Shown piece by piece: positions 23,247-33,175 of a DNA stretch of 64,000 nucleotides; within the stretch, counting starts at the first letter, position 1, and each line of letters opens with the position of its first letter. The position numbers were made by a program, and so were the translations under genes. Source of the DNA: Euglena gracilis (lineage: Eukaryota > Euglenida > Euglenophyceae > Euglenales); the NCBI GenBank assembly GCA_039621445.1, contig CP154956.1:22784588-22848587 (forward strand), written 5' to 3'. The notes under the pieces were generated by a model that did no database searches, was not told the DNA's origin, and worked only from the letters and a program-made list of their open reading frames with translations.

Positions 23247-23346
23247 AGGGGCTGCGGCTTGGGGGTAGGGGACGAGAGGGGCGACTCTCTACAGACACAA
23301 CCGAAACAACAAAACAAAACAAGGGAACCAGGTCCAGAGCCGCAGC
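23244..23346 (+). promoter_or_regulatory. UGA gag-pol junction, probable stop-codon readthrough site (family 2)
   Basis: The gag TGA is followed in the same frame by AGG GGC TGC GGC and then the whole of pol with no intervening stop, so UGA suppression would give a 3,384-residue Gag-Pol. Possible RNA structure: GCTGCGGCT (23251-23259) is the exact complement of AGCCGCAGC (23338-23346), and a small hairpin GAGAG/CTCTC lies between them. Readthrough is inferred from the frame arrangement, as in gammaretroviruses that read through UAG. A separately initiated pol is the alternative, but no AUG lies near the start of the pol frame. Confidence 0.65.
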
Positions 23347-26300
23347 GGTCATACACACTGGGTAAGGGAGGTAAGAAAAAACCCCAAAAGAAAAACATCC
23401 TGACAAAAAAACGACTCCACAGCCCAGAACCGAAAAGGGAACAGGTCAGCTGCAGGTTCGGCAGAGCAGCTTCACGGTGGGTGTCTGAAAACTACCACGT
23501 GAAGGAAGAAAAAATGACAGAAATTCTGTCACACTTCGGGGTCCAGCCCCAGCTGGATGCCTTTGCAACGGAAAAAAACCAAAGATTCCCGCAATGGTGG
23601 GGATCGGGCAGCCCTGAGGGCACAGACGCATTTGAAAAAGACTGGCGCGGAAAACTGCTGTGGATGAACCCACCATTCAGCAAAATTTCACAGGTGGTGA
23701 AAAAAATTCAAACAGACGAGGCCCATGCACTCCTCATGGTACCCAGATGGGTTCACAGAAAATGGTACGGAGAAATCAAAAAACTGGCAGTGATGTCAAT
23801 GTTCATCCCAGCGGGAACAAAACTGTTCGGACAGGGTGACAAGAACTGCAGGAATACACCGTGGCCTGTGGAAGTGTTTTTGGTATGCGGACACAAAACA
23901 CGGTGCAAGTACCTACCAGGTTTCCACAAACATTTCACCCCCCTACACCCGACATCCAAGGTGAGGTTCGGCACAGCCCACGAGTACCCACCAGTGGAGG
24001 ACGAGGTGGAGGATGGTGAACAAAAACCCGATTTGGGGACAGAAAAAACACAGAAACACATCAGAAAACTGCAGGAGGCAGCCACAGCGACACCAGAACG
24101 GGCCACAGCAGAAAAACCAAAACCAAAAATGCTGGACCTGTTCTGTGGAACAAAATCGGTCAGCAAGGTGTATGAAAAAATGGGTTTCGAGGTGGTGACG
24201 GTGGATTCAGACCCCAGGTGGAAAGCGGATTACCAGGTGGACGTACTGGACTGGGACTTCAGAAAGCATTTCAAACCTGGTGAATTCCACACGGTGGTGT
24301 GTGGAGTTCCTTGTACAGAATTCAGCATTGCCCTGACGACAAGACCCAGAAACTTGGAAAAGGGAGACAGCCTTGCAAAGAAAGCCCTGGAAATTGTGGA
24401 ATTTCTGCAGCCACAGAAATGGTGGTTGGAAAACCCAAGGTACGGATACCTGGGAAAACGAGATTACATGAAACCGTACCCGTACATTGACGTGGATTAC
24501 TGTCAATACACAGACTGGGGTTACAAGAAACCAACACGAATCTGGGGCAGCCCTGACATCCTACAGGTACCAGCCAAACGGTGTGACGGGAAAACGTGCA
24601 AGAACCTGGACCCAAACGGTGGAGGTCACCTGGTGAAACTCAGCAACAAACACAACATTCCAGCCTTCAAGAAATTCAGGATCCCAGAACAACTGATTCA
24701 GGACCTGGCGGGGTTCCACGAACGGCTACGGCAAACCAGCCAAGCCCAGGCCGCGCAGCAACAACCGCTGCAGCAGCCCAGCCCTGCCCAGACTGCACGA
24801 CAAAACATGCTCTCACAGCCCAGCCCAGAACTGACAGGTCAACAGCCAAACCCAGATTCAACTGACAAAACAGAACCAGACCAAAACATTCGGCTTCCAA
24901 AACGACTGTGTGAACCGGTGTCCAAACTCCTGCTGGGGCAGGTCATCAGCAGAAAGAAAGCAAAACAACTCCTCATTGAAGTCCGTGCTGTGTTGCCGGA
25001 CGGCAAGAAAATGTTCCTACAGGCCCTGATTGACACGGGAGCACAGGCAAACCTGGTGAAAAAGAACCTGATTCCCCAACAAAACTTCAGACGTTCACAA
25101 AAACCCTTGGCCCTGATCACAGCGGACGGAACAAGGATGGAAGGAGGACTACACGAAGTCACACTGGAACTGCAGTTTTCATCACGGGTGCACAACACGG
25201 ACAGAACAAGGGAATGGTCCACCATTGGAACGTTCCATGACGCCGACATCCAAGTGGATGCCATCCTCGGGTATCCGTGGATGGAACAACACCAACTGGG
25301 GGTTTTCCCACACCTACAATCATTGGCCCTCATAGGTGAACCACTGCGGCTCCTGTCCAGTTGGCACCAGCTGAAGGAACAAAAACACAGGGAACGGAAA
25401 ATACACCAACTTCAGAAAAACATTTCGGCAGTTCGAGCAATGAATTTGCAGATTCCTGCTGAAGCGGGCCAGGACGAGGAAAAACTGTTCGAAGACGAAA
25501 CAACACTGGAAACACTGGCAAAACAACTTCAGAAATCGGCAAAGAAATCTGACAGGGTTCAGGGTGTTGTGGTGGTGCCAGAAGGACAGGAAACACAAGG
25601 CGAAAGGGTGGCTGAACTGGTGAAAAAACTGCGGCAGGACTATGAAGGAGTGGTCTTGCGAGACAAAATCTTCCCAGACCCCCCAGAACGCGGACCACTG
25701 GGTTACGGGAAAATCGAACTGAAACCTGGAACAGTGGCAAAAAAGCAAAGACCCATCCACATGACGGGAGAACGCCGACAGGCACTCATCGACATGGTGG
25801 ACGAATGGGTTAGGGACCTGAAAGTGGAAGACGGGAGGAGTGACTGGTCCAGCCCCACGTTCGTGGTGGCCAAAAAGGGTGGAAAATGGAGAGGGGTGGT
25901 GGATTTCAGAGCACTGAACGAGGCAACAATCACAGACGCCCATCCCCTCCCTAGGATAGAAGACATCCTAGTTCAACAAGGACAACGGGCCCTGTACAGT
26001 GTACTGGACCTGAAAGACGCCTTCCACCAGGTGCCACTGAGAACAGAGTCCAGACCCTACACCTGCTGCAGCACACCTAAGGGAACAAAACAGTGGAGAG
26101 TGGTGGTCATGGGAATGAAAAACGGGGTACCGATTTTCCAGAGGGTGATCGAGTACAGCCTGGAGGAGGTACAGGACATTGCAAACCCCTACGTGGACGA
26201 CATCATCGTAGGAACCGTTTGGCAGGGGTCAGAAGAAAAAACCCTAGAACAACACGACAAAGACATCAGGAGGGTGATGGAGGCACTGAAAAAACAGCAA

Positions 26301-29204
26301 CACGTGGCAGACATCAAGAAATGCAAATTTTTCGTGAAAGAGGTGGAATTCTGTGGACACGTGCTCGGTGGTGGACAACGAAAACCAGCACCTGGGAAAT
26401 TGATGGCCTTGGAAAAATGGGAGGAACCAAAAACGGTCACAGCCCTGCGGGCCTTCCTGGGATTCACAAACTACTACGCTTCATACATCCCAGGATACGC
26501 GGAATTGGCAGCAGACCTGATGGAAAAACTGAAGGTGAAAAAAGGACAGGGGAAGAAAGGAAGCCTGACACCTGTGTTTTTCGGTGAAAAGGAACGAACA
26601 GCTTTTCAGACCATCAAAGAAAAACTGCTGGGAAGCCTGAAACTGCAAACGGTGAACCCAGACAAACCGTTCATACTCAGGGTGGATGCAAGTGGCAGAG
26701 CCGTAGGTGCGGCTCTGGAACAATTTGCGGAGGACACTGCAGAAAAACCAGACCCAACAACAGCCATGACCAAAAAAACAGTACCCGTAGCTTTCTGTTC
26801 ACGAAAACTGGCACCTGGGCAGGTTCGCTCGTGGTCTCCTAGGGAGAAGGAGACCTACGCAGTGATCCTGGCCCTGCAAAAATGGGCTTCCTGGATAGGA
26901 ATGCAACCGGTACTGGTGTTGACGGACCACAAGTCCATTGAGGCATGGGCAACGGAGGCGCTGGACACCCCCAGTGGACCAGCTGGACGTAGGGCTAGGT
27001 GGCACGAACTGCTTTCGCGGTTCGACATAACTGTAGCATACGTACCTGGCAAAGACAACACGGTCGCCGATGCCTTGAGTAGGTGGGCCTACCCCGCCTC
27101 ACAGGCATTCGCCGACGTGAGTATCCACGGGAGTGAGGAGGACGACCGACTCATGAAAGAAATCATCAAACAGGAGGCAAAGGAACAGAAAACTTGTATG
27201 GTGATCAACGTGGCAGACCTGACACAGGCACAAAAACAACTTCAAGAACCCGTCACTGTGGCCGTCACAACAAGGGGGGGAGCCAAAACGGGTGAAGATT
27301 CGCCCACAGTGCCTGGTTCAACGGAAAATGGTGACACCCCTCAAAAAATTTCAAAAACACCTCAAAAACCTGCAAAAACGACAAAGAAATGGGTTGTGAA
27401 GGAAACGACTGTGGTGGAACCAAGCAAAAAACTGGCTGAGGCAATCCCAAGGGAGACCACGGATGAGGCAGGAAACCTGATCCGACCAGACCAACCAAAA
27501 AACAAAACCCCAGAAAATTCAAACACGGCCGAGGGACCATCCACTGAGGAAGACCCACCAAGGCGAAGACCCCTGGAAGAGGACCCTGTGGAACCCCTAA
27601 CAACAACAGACTCAACAAAACAACAGGACGCGCAAGGTGCGTCATCCTCAACGGGGACACCCGTTGGACCTCCATCAAGGGGAGTGCACGCCCCGGAGCT
27701 TCAACAGGGGGAACCGAAAGGGGTGATGGACAGGGAATGGAAGAACGAGTACAAAAGTTGCCCAAGGTGGGGACCTGTACTCAAGGACCTGAAGGAAACG
27801 GGGTTCAAAAAATGGCCTGACGGGTACCGATTCGACAACGGCAGGCTGTACAAAAACGGTCTCCTGTGTGTACCAAGTGGGTTGACTGGAAACGTAATTC
27901 GGGAACATCACGAAACAGCCGGGCACCCAGGGTCAGCCCGACTGTGGGACCAGATGGGAAGGTGGTTTGTGTTTGCGGACCACCAGGATGCAAAAAAACT
28001 GACAGGCAAAATGATGACCATGTGTGAAACCTGCCAAGCAACAGAACCCAGCCACCTACCATACAAGTGCCCCATTGAACCGACACCGATTCCGGCACAC
28101 CTGATGGACAGTGTTGCTATCGACCTGTTCTCACTACCTGAAACGACCTTTGAAGGGAAAAAATACGACACGTTGGCGTTGTGTGTGGACAGGCTGAGTG
28201 GGTGGATGGTTGCAACCCCCCACCTGGCCAAGGGACTCACAGCGGAAAAGGTTGGAAAAGAAATGTTCAAACAGTGGGGAATTTTCGGGATACCCTCGGT
28301 GGTGAGCTCCGACCGGGGCTCCCACTTCACAGCCGGTTGGTGGAAAACACTGTGTGCTGCCCACGGGGTCCGTGTGGCGTACGGGCAGGCATACCACCAC
28401 CAAGCCAACGGACGGGCTGAGGTAGCGGGTCAACAAGTCCTCCGAAAACTGGCAAAACTGGCTGCTGAAAAAGGGGTACCCTGGGTTGAACTCTTACCGA
28501 ACGCCTTGAGGGCCCTACACGACGTCCCAGGTGAAACGGGATTGTCACCGTACGAAATTGTGTTTGGCAGGCACAGACCGTTGGCGGGATTGCCATACCA
28601 ACCACAAAAGGAAGCGGAAGGGGCCACAACGTTCTTGGAAAGGATGAAAGAACAAGACCAGTGGGTGAGCCTGGTCCTGAACGAAAAACAGCGTGAACGG
28701 GCTGAAACGGTGAACAAAACCCGCAGAGAACCACCTGTCTTGGAAATCGGCTCCAAAGTCTGGTATCAACCCGAAAGACAACCCGGTACCGACAAACTCG
28801 AACCGAAGTGGAAAGGACCTGCGGTGGTGTTGGAACGGATTGGACAACACTCCTACGTGGTTGAACTACGACCTGGAAACCGACAACCTGCCCACCGTTC
28901 ACAACTCAAACCCCACGTGGAGGACCTCTACAACACAACCCCTGTCCCCCTCTACTTTTGGTCGGGCAAGGCACAGGAGTTGGAGGTTGGACCGGACGAG
29001 TGGGAGGTTGAAAAAGTGCTGAACCACCGCAGAAAAGACGGAAAACTTCAATTTTTGATTCAGTGGAAAAACTGGGACCCATCTGATACTCAGTGGGAAC
29101 CCCTGAACCACTTCTTCCTTCGAACAAACAAAGATGTGGTCCAGTATTGCAAGAAACGGGACCTGGCTGTGGATGTGAGGGAGTTGCTTGATGGGATGGA
29201 GTGA
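23247..29204 (+). CDS. pol: Pol polyprotein, family-2: Dam-like MT, C5-MTase, protease, RT, RNase H, integrase, chromodomain
   Basis: Intact, about 1,985 codons after the UGA. Domains (residues from 23247): basic N-terminus; Dam-like N6-adenine methyltransferase fold with LDAFAT and LWMNPPFSKI (NPPF at 141), like the MT domain of DIRS elements and Dam phage proteins; C5 cytosine methyltransferase with motif I LDLFCGT (296), motif IV PCTEFS (catalytic Cys 356), motif VI ENP (395) and a KPTRIWG block, short and with no evident target-recognition domain; aspartic protease IDTGAQ (Asp 596); RT with YVDD (982); RNase H with RVDASG and LTDHKS; integrase with H-H-C-C finger and catalytic Asp 1626, Asp 1689, Glu 1725 (D-35-E spacing); chromodomain near 1921-1960 (VEKVLNH, QWEPL). 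Mature enzymes would be released by the protease. Confidence 0.92.
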   Translation, partial: RGCGLGVGDERGDSLQTQPKQQNKTREPGPEPQRSYTLGKGGKKKPQKKNILTKKRLHSPEPKREQVSCRFGRAASRWVSENYHVKEEKMTEILSHFGVQPQLDAFATEKNQRFPQWWGSGSPEGTDAFEKDWRGKLLWMNPPFSKISQVVKKIQTDEAHALLMVPRWVHRKWYGEIKKLAVMSMFIPAGTKLFGQGDKNCRNTPWPVEVFLVCGHKTRCKYLPGFHKHFTPLHPTSKVRFGTAHEYPPVEDEVEDGEQKPDLGTEKTQKHIRKLQEAATATPERATAEKPKPKMLDLFCGTKSVSKVYEKMGFEVVTVDSDPRWKADYQVDVLDWDFRKHFKPGEFHTVVCGVPCTEFSIALTTRPRNLEKGDSLAKKALEIVEFLQPQKWWLENPRYGYLGKRDYMKPYPYIDVDYCQYTDWGYKKPTRIWGSPDILQVPAKRCDGKTCKNLDPNGGGHLVKLSNKHNIPAFKKFRIPEQLIQDLAGFHERLRQTSQAQAAQQQPLQQPSPAQTARQNMLSQPSPELTGQQPNPDSTDKTEPDQNIRLPKRLCEPVSKLLLGQVISRKKAKQLLIEVRAVLPDGKKMFLQALIDTGAQANLVKKNLIPQQNFRRSQKPLALITADGTRMEGGLHEVTLELQFSSRVHNTDRTREWSTIGTFHDADIQVDAILGYPWMEQHQLGVFPHLQSLALIGEPLRLLSSWHQLKEQKHRERKIHQLQKNISAVRAMNLQIPAEAGQDEEKLFEDETTLETLAKQLQKSAKKSDRVQGVVVVPEGQETQGERVAELVKKLRQDYEGVVLRDKIFPDPPERGPLGYGKIELKPGTVAKKQRPIHMTGERRQALIDMVDEWVRDLKVEDGRSDWSSPTFVVAKKGGKWRGVVDFRALNEATITDAHPLPRIEDILVQQGQRALYSVLDLKDAFHQVPLRTESRPYTCCSTPKGTKQWRVVVMGMKNGVPIFQRVIEYSLEEVQDIANPYVDDIIVGTVWQGSEEKTLEQHDKDIRRVMEALKKQQHVADIKKCKFFVKEVEFCGHVLGGGQRKPAPGKLMALEKWEEPKTVTALRAFLGFTNYYASYIPGYAELAADLMEKLKVKKGQGKKGSLTPVFFGEKERTAFQTIKEKLLGSLKLQTVNPDKPFILRVDASGRAVGAALEQFAEDTAEKPDPTTAMTKKTVPVAFCSRKLAPGQVRSWSPREKETYAVILALQKWASWIGMQPVLVLTDHKSIEAWATEALDTPSGPAGRRARWHELLSRFDITVAYVPGKDNTVADALSRWAYPASQAFADVSIHGSEEDDRLMKEIIKQEAKEQKTCMVINVADLTQAQKQLQEPVTVAVTTRGGAKTGEDSPTVPGSTENGDTPQKISKTPQKPAKTTKKWVVKETTVVEPSKKLAEAIPRETTDEAGNLIRPDQPKNKTPENSNTAEGPSTEEDPPRRRPLEEDPVEPLTTTDSTKQQDAQGASSSTGTPVGPPSRGVHAPELQQGEPKGVMDREWKNEYKSCPRWGPVLKDLKETGFKKWPDGYRFDNGRLYKNGLLCVPSGLTGNVIREHHETAGHPGSARLWDQMGRWFVFADHQDAKKLTGKMMTMCETCQATEPSHLPYKCPIEPTPIPAHLMDSVAIDLFSLPETTFEGKKYDTLALCVDRLSGWMVATPHLAKGLTAEKVGKEMFKQWGIFGIPSVVSSDRGSHFTAGWWKTLCAAHGVRVAYGQAYHHQANGRAEVAGQQVLRKLAKLAAEKGVPWVELLPNALRALHDVPGETGLSPYEIVFGRHRPLAGLPYQPQKEAEGATTFLERMKEQDQWVSLVLNEKQRERAETVNKTRREPPVLEIGSKVWYQPERQPGTDKLEPKWKGPAVVLERIGQHSYVVELRPGNRQPAHRSQLKPHVEDLYNTTPVPLYFWSGKAQELEVGPDEWEVEKVLNHRRKDGKLQFLIQWKNWDPSDTQWEPLNHFFLRTNKDVVQYCKKRDLAVDVRELLDGME

Positions 29205-30332
29205 CACATGTCACGGGCCCCCTCACAGACACCGTCACGTCGACACCCCGAACGACCCCAAAGCCAACCCCAACCCTACCACCCATACCAACCTCGACTG
29301 ACTTGAACCTGTACAAAATCTGCCTGGCCAAAACGACAAAACGGGCCTGGGCAGCCCTCCTGGCCAGCCCACCTGAACCTGAACCGCTGGCCAGCTCAAC
29401 TCGACCCAGCCCAACTGTCCCGTACAAGACCCGATCCGACCCGACTTGACTGACCTCAAGTGCCTCTCTTCAGCCAATCAATCCATTCTTCAATTCTCCA
29501 TCGTTGTTGTTGTGGGTTGGGACCCCCCCCCGTGGAGAACGAGCCTTCCCCCCGGACCTGGCCAGCCTACCTGTAAAAAAAAAAAAAAACACAGCCCCCA
29601 ACCCCAACCGTGGCAGCCAGCCAAAACTGGGCAAACGGTGGAAGGGGAACCTGACTTTGACCCAAAAACGCAGACCTGGCCGACCCCGGGCCACCGGCCT
29701 GGGGGGGGGGGGCGAGGATCCTCCATGGCACCTGACCTCGCACAAACCAGCCTACCCCCCAGAAAGTGCAAAAAATACAAAAAAAAACCATTGTCCTTGA
29801 CCCAGCCTGATTTTAACCAAAAACCCAGCCAGCGCCTGATTTTTATTAAAATTCGTCCCCGGCCGGAGCCTGACCGCTTGGCCTGGGGGGGGGGCTGGAA
29901 GACCCCAGCTGGACCCACCCCCCACCGAACAGACAACAAGCCTGGACACCGAAGTGGCTAACCGAACAGAAAACGGCTGTCTAGGACCCTGACCGTGACA
30001 AAACAACTCACCTGACCTGGGAATAAGAATTTCCTGAAAATTTTAACCGTGGCTGGCGCTTGGTTCACAACGGCGCCGCCCCCCCCCCCCAACGACAAAC
30101 AGCCCTAGGCGGGCTGGGGGGGGGGCAACACACCAGCCCTGCACAGACCCAACTACCCAAAGGAGAACATTTGACTCAGCCCCCCGGCCATAAAACGAAC
30201 CTGAACGGCACAGCCCCCTGAAGGGGGGGGGACCCTGAACCACAACGGTCCCCTCGCTCGCCCCCTCCTCACAACGAGTGCACTCCGCACCCCTTCCTGT
30301 TGGAGTCGTGAAGAGTTGTAAACAACTCCTTC
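29205..30332 (+). other. Non-coding 3' region of family-2 element with homopolymer tracts
   Basis: 1.1 kb between the pol stop and the polypurine tract with no credible gene. It contains A15 at 29575-29589, G12 at 29701-29712, G10 at 29885-29894, C12 at 30079-30090 and another G run near 30115-30125. Just before the polypurine tract lies a perfect hairpin GAGTTG/CAACTC with loop TAAA (30313-30328). Confidence 0.75.
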
Positions 30333-30343
30333 GGGAAGGGGAG
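30333..30343 (+). promoter_or_regulatory. Polypurine tract, family-2 element
   Basis: GGGAAGGGGAG directly precedes the 3' LTR and would prime plus-strand DNA synthesis. The preceding CTCCTTC can pair with it, placing the tract in a small hairpin. Confidence 0.85.
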
Positions 30344-30838
30344 TGTGAGTCAGGGGTGCTGAGTGCCCCAAACAACATAACCTAACCCAACCCAACCGGA
30401 TGACTCTGCAGTTAGGATTAGGAAAATCTTATTAGGAATTATTAGCATTGCTGACCCAATCTGTCTACACAGGGCTCTGTCTCTCTGTCACACTGTCAGT
30501 TTGAAGTTCAAGAATTGAATTACCTTGGTGGCAATTATCATTCTTACCTGGACATTTCGTGGTTCATTACATTGGTGCTGGATTTGGAATTGCTGAATTG
30601 CTTGTATTGTGCTATTGGTCTTGTGGATTTTTTTATCAAAAAGGAAAGGTGTGAGCGAACCAACCCACCTGTTTTCATCAAAAAAACAAAAAAACCCACC
30701 AAAAACAAAGAAAATGCAATTTTTGAAACAGGCCGCGAGGGGAATTGAAAACACCCTGGGCAGGGTTAAAGATCCTACGCAACGGGGTGCCGGCCCCGAG
30801 GGATTGGAAACTCAAGGGCGGGCACCACGGATACAACA
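30344..30838 (+). repeat. 3' LTR, family-2 element (495 bp)
   Basis: Same length and, by eye, same sequence as 18429-18923, with TG...CA ends. Confidence 0.95.
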
Positions 30839-30842
30839 GTAT
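30839..30842. repeat. Target-site duplication GTAT, right of family-2 element
   Basis: Partner of 18425-18428; copy B ORF3 resumes immediately with GCCATCACAATACGC. Confidence 0.9.
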
Positions 30843-32487
30843 GCCATCACAATACGCTATGCAGGCCGAAGAGCCATACGATGAAAACTATACCGACGAG
30901 GTGGCCGAAGAGCCTTATGACGAGTATACAACGGCATAACCAGAGCCGGAGTATACCATGGAAAAAGACGAATCACCTCAACCAGCCTCTCAACCATTAC
31001 AGCCCGTACAAACCCAACCGTCTGTACAATCTCAGTCGCAAACACCTACAACCCCCGCCGTACCGCTGCCGGAGCCGACAGCGATACGGGTTGTCGGAGA
31101 AAACCCCCTGCGTCCCGTAGTGGACAATATTCACTGTGAAGTGCCACAATCTGCGGATTTCGCTTACACAACCAAGGGCGAACAATACCTTCCCCTTGAC
31201 CAAATTTACGAACTTGGATCCCATTTGGGAGCCATCAACATGAAAGGAGTGATAATGGATGGCATTGGTCCAAACTCCAAAATTTTGGGTCTACTCACCT
31301 GGGCACTATCCGAAGTTTTGCGTGTGAATGCACCACCACATCACCTGGTCCAATGGAACAACTCGGTTCGGCGTTGAATCTTGTACGGCCAGTAGCTCAA
31401 CCTACTCCGGCACCACAAACAAAACCGGTACAAACAGTTTCGACTGCGCAATCAACATCTACGCAGCCTGCCGCATCAGCAGCAGGTTCAAACCAACATA
31501 TACCTTTACAAAGAACAGGACCCCCTGCCCCCTGCTCAAGCCGCGCAGTCGGCACGTGCAAAAGCACTCGCATAATCTACCATTCCTGTTCGAGCACCTC
31601 CTGCCACAGCACCTTCACAACCGGCTTTGGCTGGACAGACACAACCACCTGTTGAACCGGGACAACCTTTCTCAGGTCAACCCAGGATTGAGTCGCCAGC
31701 ACAACGCGCCACCTACAAGGAAGCTCTACAACATTTGAATGGCCCAGCAAAAAATACAATTTTGACGCGCACAAACGTCCACGTGGACCGGAGTTTGCAA
31801 CACCGCCACAAACACGTCCAACGCCAGACACACAACGTCCTCGTTTGGACGACGCCCCACAAAGCGTGCAGGCGCAACGTGATCGTCAGGAGAACGATGA
31901 CCTGCCGATCCCGCCAAACGTACAACGATCTTTATATGACATGTATCACCAACTGCGTCCAGACAAACCGTCCGATGACATTGCCGGACGTTACTCCGCT
32001 GGTGTAACTGTTACAATGTGGAGAATAACACGAGCATTCCGAAAAGACGGTGCATACGGTTGGAATGAACAAGAGCGCGAAGCCGCAAAAGGACAGAAAG
32101 GCCGGAAAGGCAAAGGAAAGAGCGAAGGCTCACACCCGGGTTACGTCCTGGACGTACAATTTATGATCGACCATCTGTTCTGGATCTCAGACGGACGTGA
32201 CACAATTATGCGCGAGTATTACGAGGAACAACACCCTCGGGTTGTTTCTCCTGAAGTACATCACAACATGGTCAAACTCTACAAGGAAAAATCCCGTGGC
32301 TTTTTATTCGACGGACGGTACAATTTCCTGTTACGAAAGCCAGGATGGCATCGAAAATTTGCCAGGTTTCTGGCAACTACTTTTCTGGCTCGGATTTCAT
32401 TGCATGAACTTCGGCTCATTTGCAATGCCCGCCAGCAAAGCGCACTACTTGCCACATCCAAAGCTACGGATGTGAATACGGATGGGA
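30843..32487 (+). pseudogene. ORF3 remnant, copy B, part 2
   Basis: Continues from 18428 and matches copy A from 6504 to about 8143. Blocks: EEPYDE repeats, the segment from PTAIRVVGENPLRPVV to LVQWNN (31075-31365), a degraded Gln/Pro linker, then NVQRSLYDMYHQLRPDKPSDD (31910-31975), GQKGRKGKGKSEG basic patch (32090-32125), YVLDVQFMIDHLFWISDG and the LPGFWQ-like block. Stops and frameshifts near 30937, 31377, 31560-31840 and 32320 break it. It ends at the insertion site of copy C. Confidence 0.8.
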
Positions 32488-32492
32488 ATCAT
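32488..32492. repeat. Target-site duplication ATCAT, left of copy C
   Basis: ATCAT precedes the 5' LTR and recurs at 50888-50892. Copy A has it once at 8144-8148 in the same context. Confidence 0.9.
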
Positions 32493-32921
32493 TGTGTACC
32501 AGGCACGTCCCAGCTCTGTAGGATATCTGCAGAGTGGGTTCTGTGACGGTCGCACCACTGTGGAAACCCACAGCTGGTAAGATCGTGGCAGACCCTTCTG
32601 GGATCTGCCCCTGGACACGTCAGCACTTTTCTCTCCTTCCCCCACAGGTGGTATTCTTTACTGTCATCAATTCCAAGTTTCACAATTGGTTTTGTCAGAG
32701 GGAAAAACCCTCAGAACAATCAACTTTGATCTCAGAAGAAAACTTCTGAATCTTTGCTTTGTGCTTTGCTTCTTGGGGAATTAGGAAGAAAAGGGGAAAA
32801 CCACTTTTCGTTACTCCAAAGACTTTTCCCAACCACAAGTAGGCTGCGCACCAAGGCGAAAGCGAAAGGCTTTTACAGAAAGTTTCAAAAAGGGGAAAAG
32901 GGAAAGCTTTGGACGTACACT
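32493..32921 (+). repeat. 5' LTR, copy C (429 bp)
   Basis: Starts TGTGTACCAGG and ends GACGTACACT, giving near-inverted ends (GTGTAC/GTACAC). It matches 50459-50887 apart from a few substitutions and a small difference near 32660. Short blocks (CACAGGTGGTATTCTT, GCTTTGCTTCTTGGG, GGCGAAAGCGAA) are shared with the LTR of copy D. Confidence 0.95.
32577..32647 (+). other. Candidate 71-bp intron inside the family-1 LTR
   Basis: Donor-like CTG|GTAAGATC and acceptor-like CTCTCCTTCCCCCACAG|GTGG enclose 71 bp. The same arrangement is at 50543-50613 in the 3' LTR. The acceptor half is also present in the otherwise diverged LTR of copy D (AG at 53621-53622). Whether it is spliced cannot be told from sequence. 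Confidence 0.4.
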
Positions 32922-33175
32922 TGGTAGCAGATTTAGGCAACGAACCTACACAGACGTTCCACACAGAGAAACTCTGTGGTTGACTGGTGGTGAGGATCGT
33001 ACTGAGCCGTGAAACACGGTGAAAGTACTGTTCCTGGCCCCTAGCCAACCTTTAAGCAAGGATACAGGTCTCAGAAGGCTCTGTTCGGTAATCGCCGATA
33101 CAACCTTTCTGGTCCCTGTTTCTCTGCTTATTTGTGTGAATTTTTGGGTTTTTGCCTTTTTACCCATCTCAAAAG
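32922..33175 (+). promoter_or_regulatory. Primer binding site and untranslated leader, copy C
   Basis: TGGTAGCAGATT starts right after the LTR; its first ten bases equal the complement of the 3' end of a eukaryotic initiator-Met tRNA. The remaining leader up to the gag ATG is non-coding and contains a donor-like GTGAGG at about 32990, a possible 5' splice site for an ORF3 RNA (inference). Confidence 0.7.

Larger units (their letters stand above)
18429..30838 (+). mobile_element. Family-2 Ty3/gypsy chromodomain element encoding two methyltransferase domains (intact, 12,410 bp)
   Basis: Complete LTR retrotransposon: 495-bp LTRs (TG...CA, identical by eye), initiator-Met-like primer site, gag of 1,398 codons, in-frame UGA, pol of about 1,985 codons, a 1.1-kb non-coding 3' region, polypurine tract and 3' LTR, flanked by GTAT. 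No stop or frameshift breaks either gene apart from the UGA between them. With identical LTRs this indicates recent insertion and possible competence. Cytosine methyltransferases inside retrotransposons have been reported in dinoflagellates (Symbiodinium) and charophytes, so that part has precedent; the added Dam-like domain and UGA link deserve attention. Confidence 0.93.
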
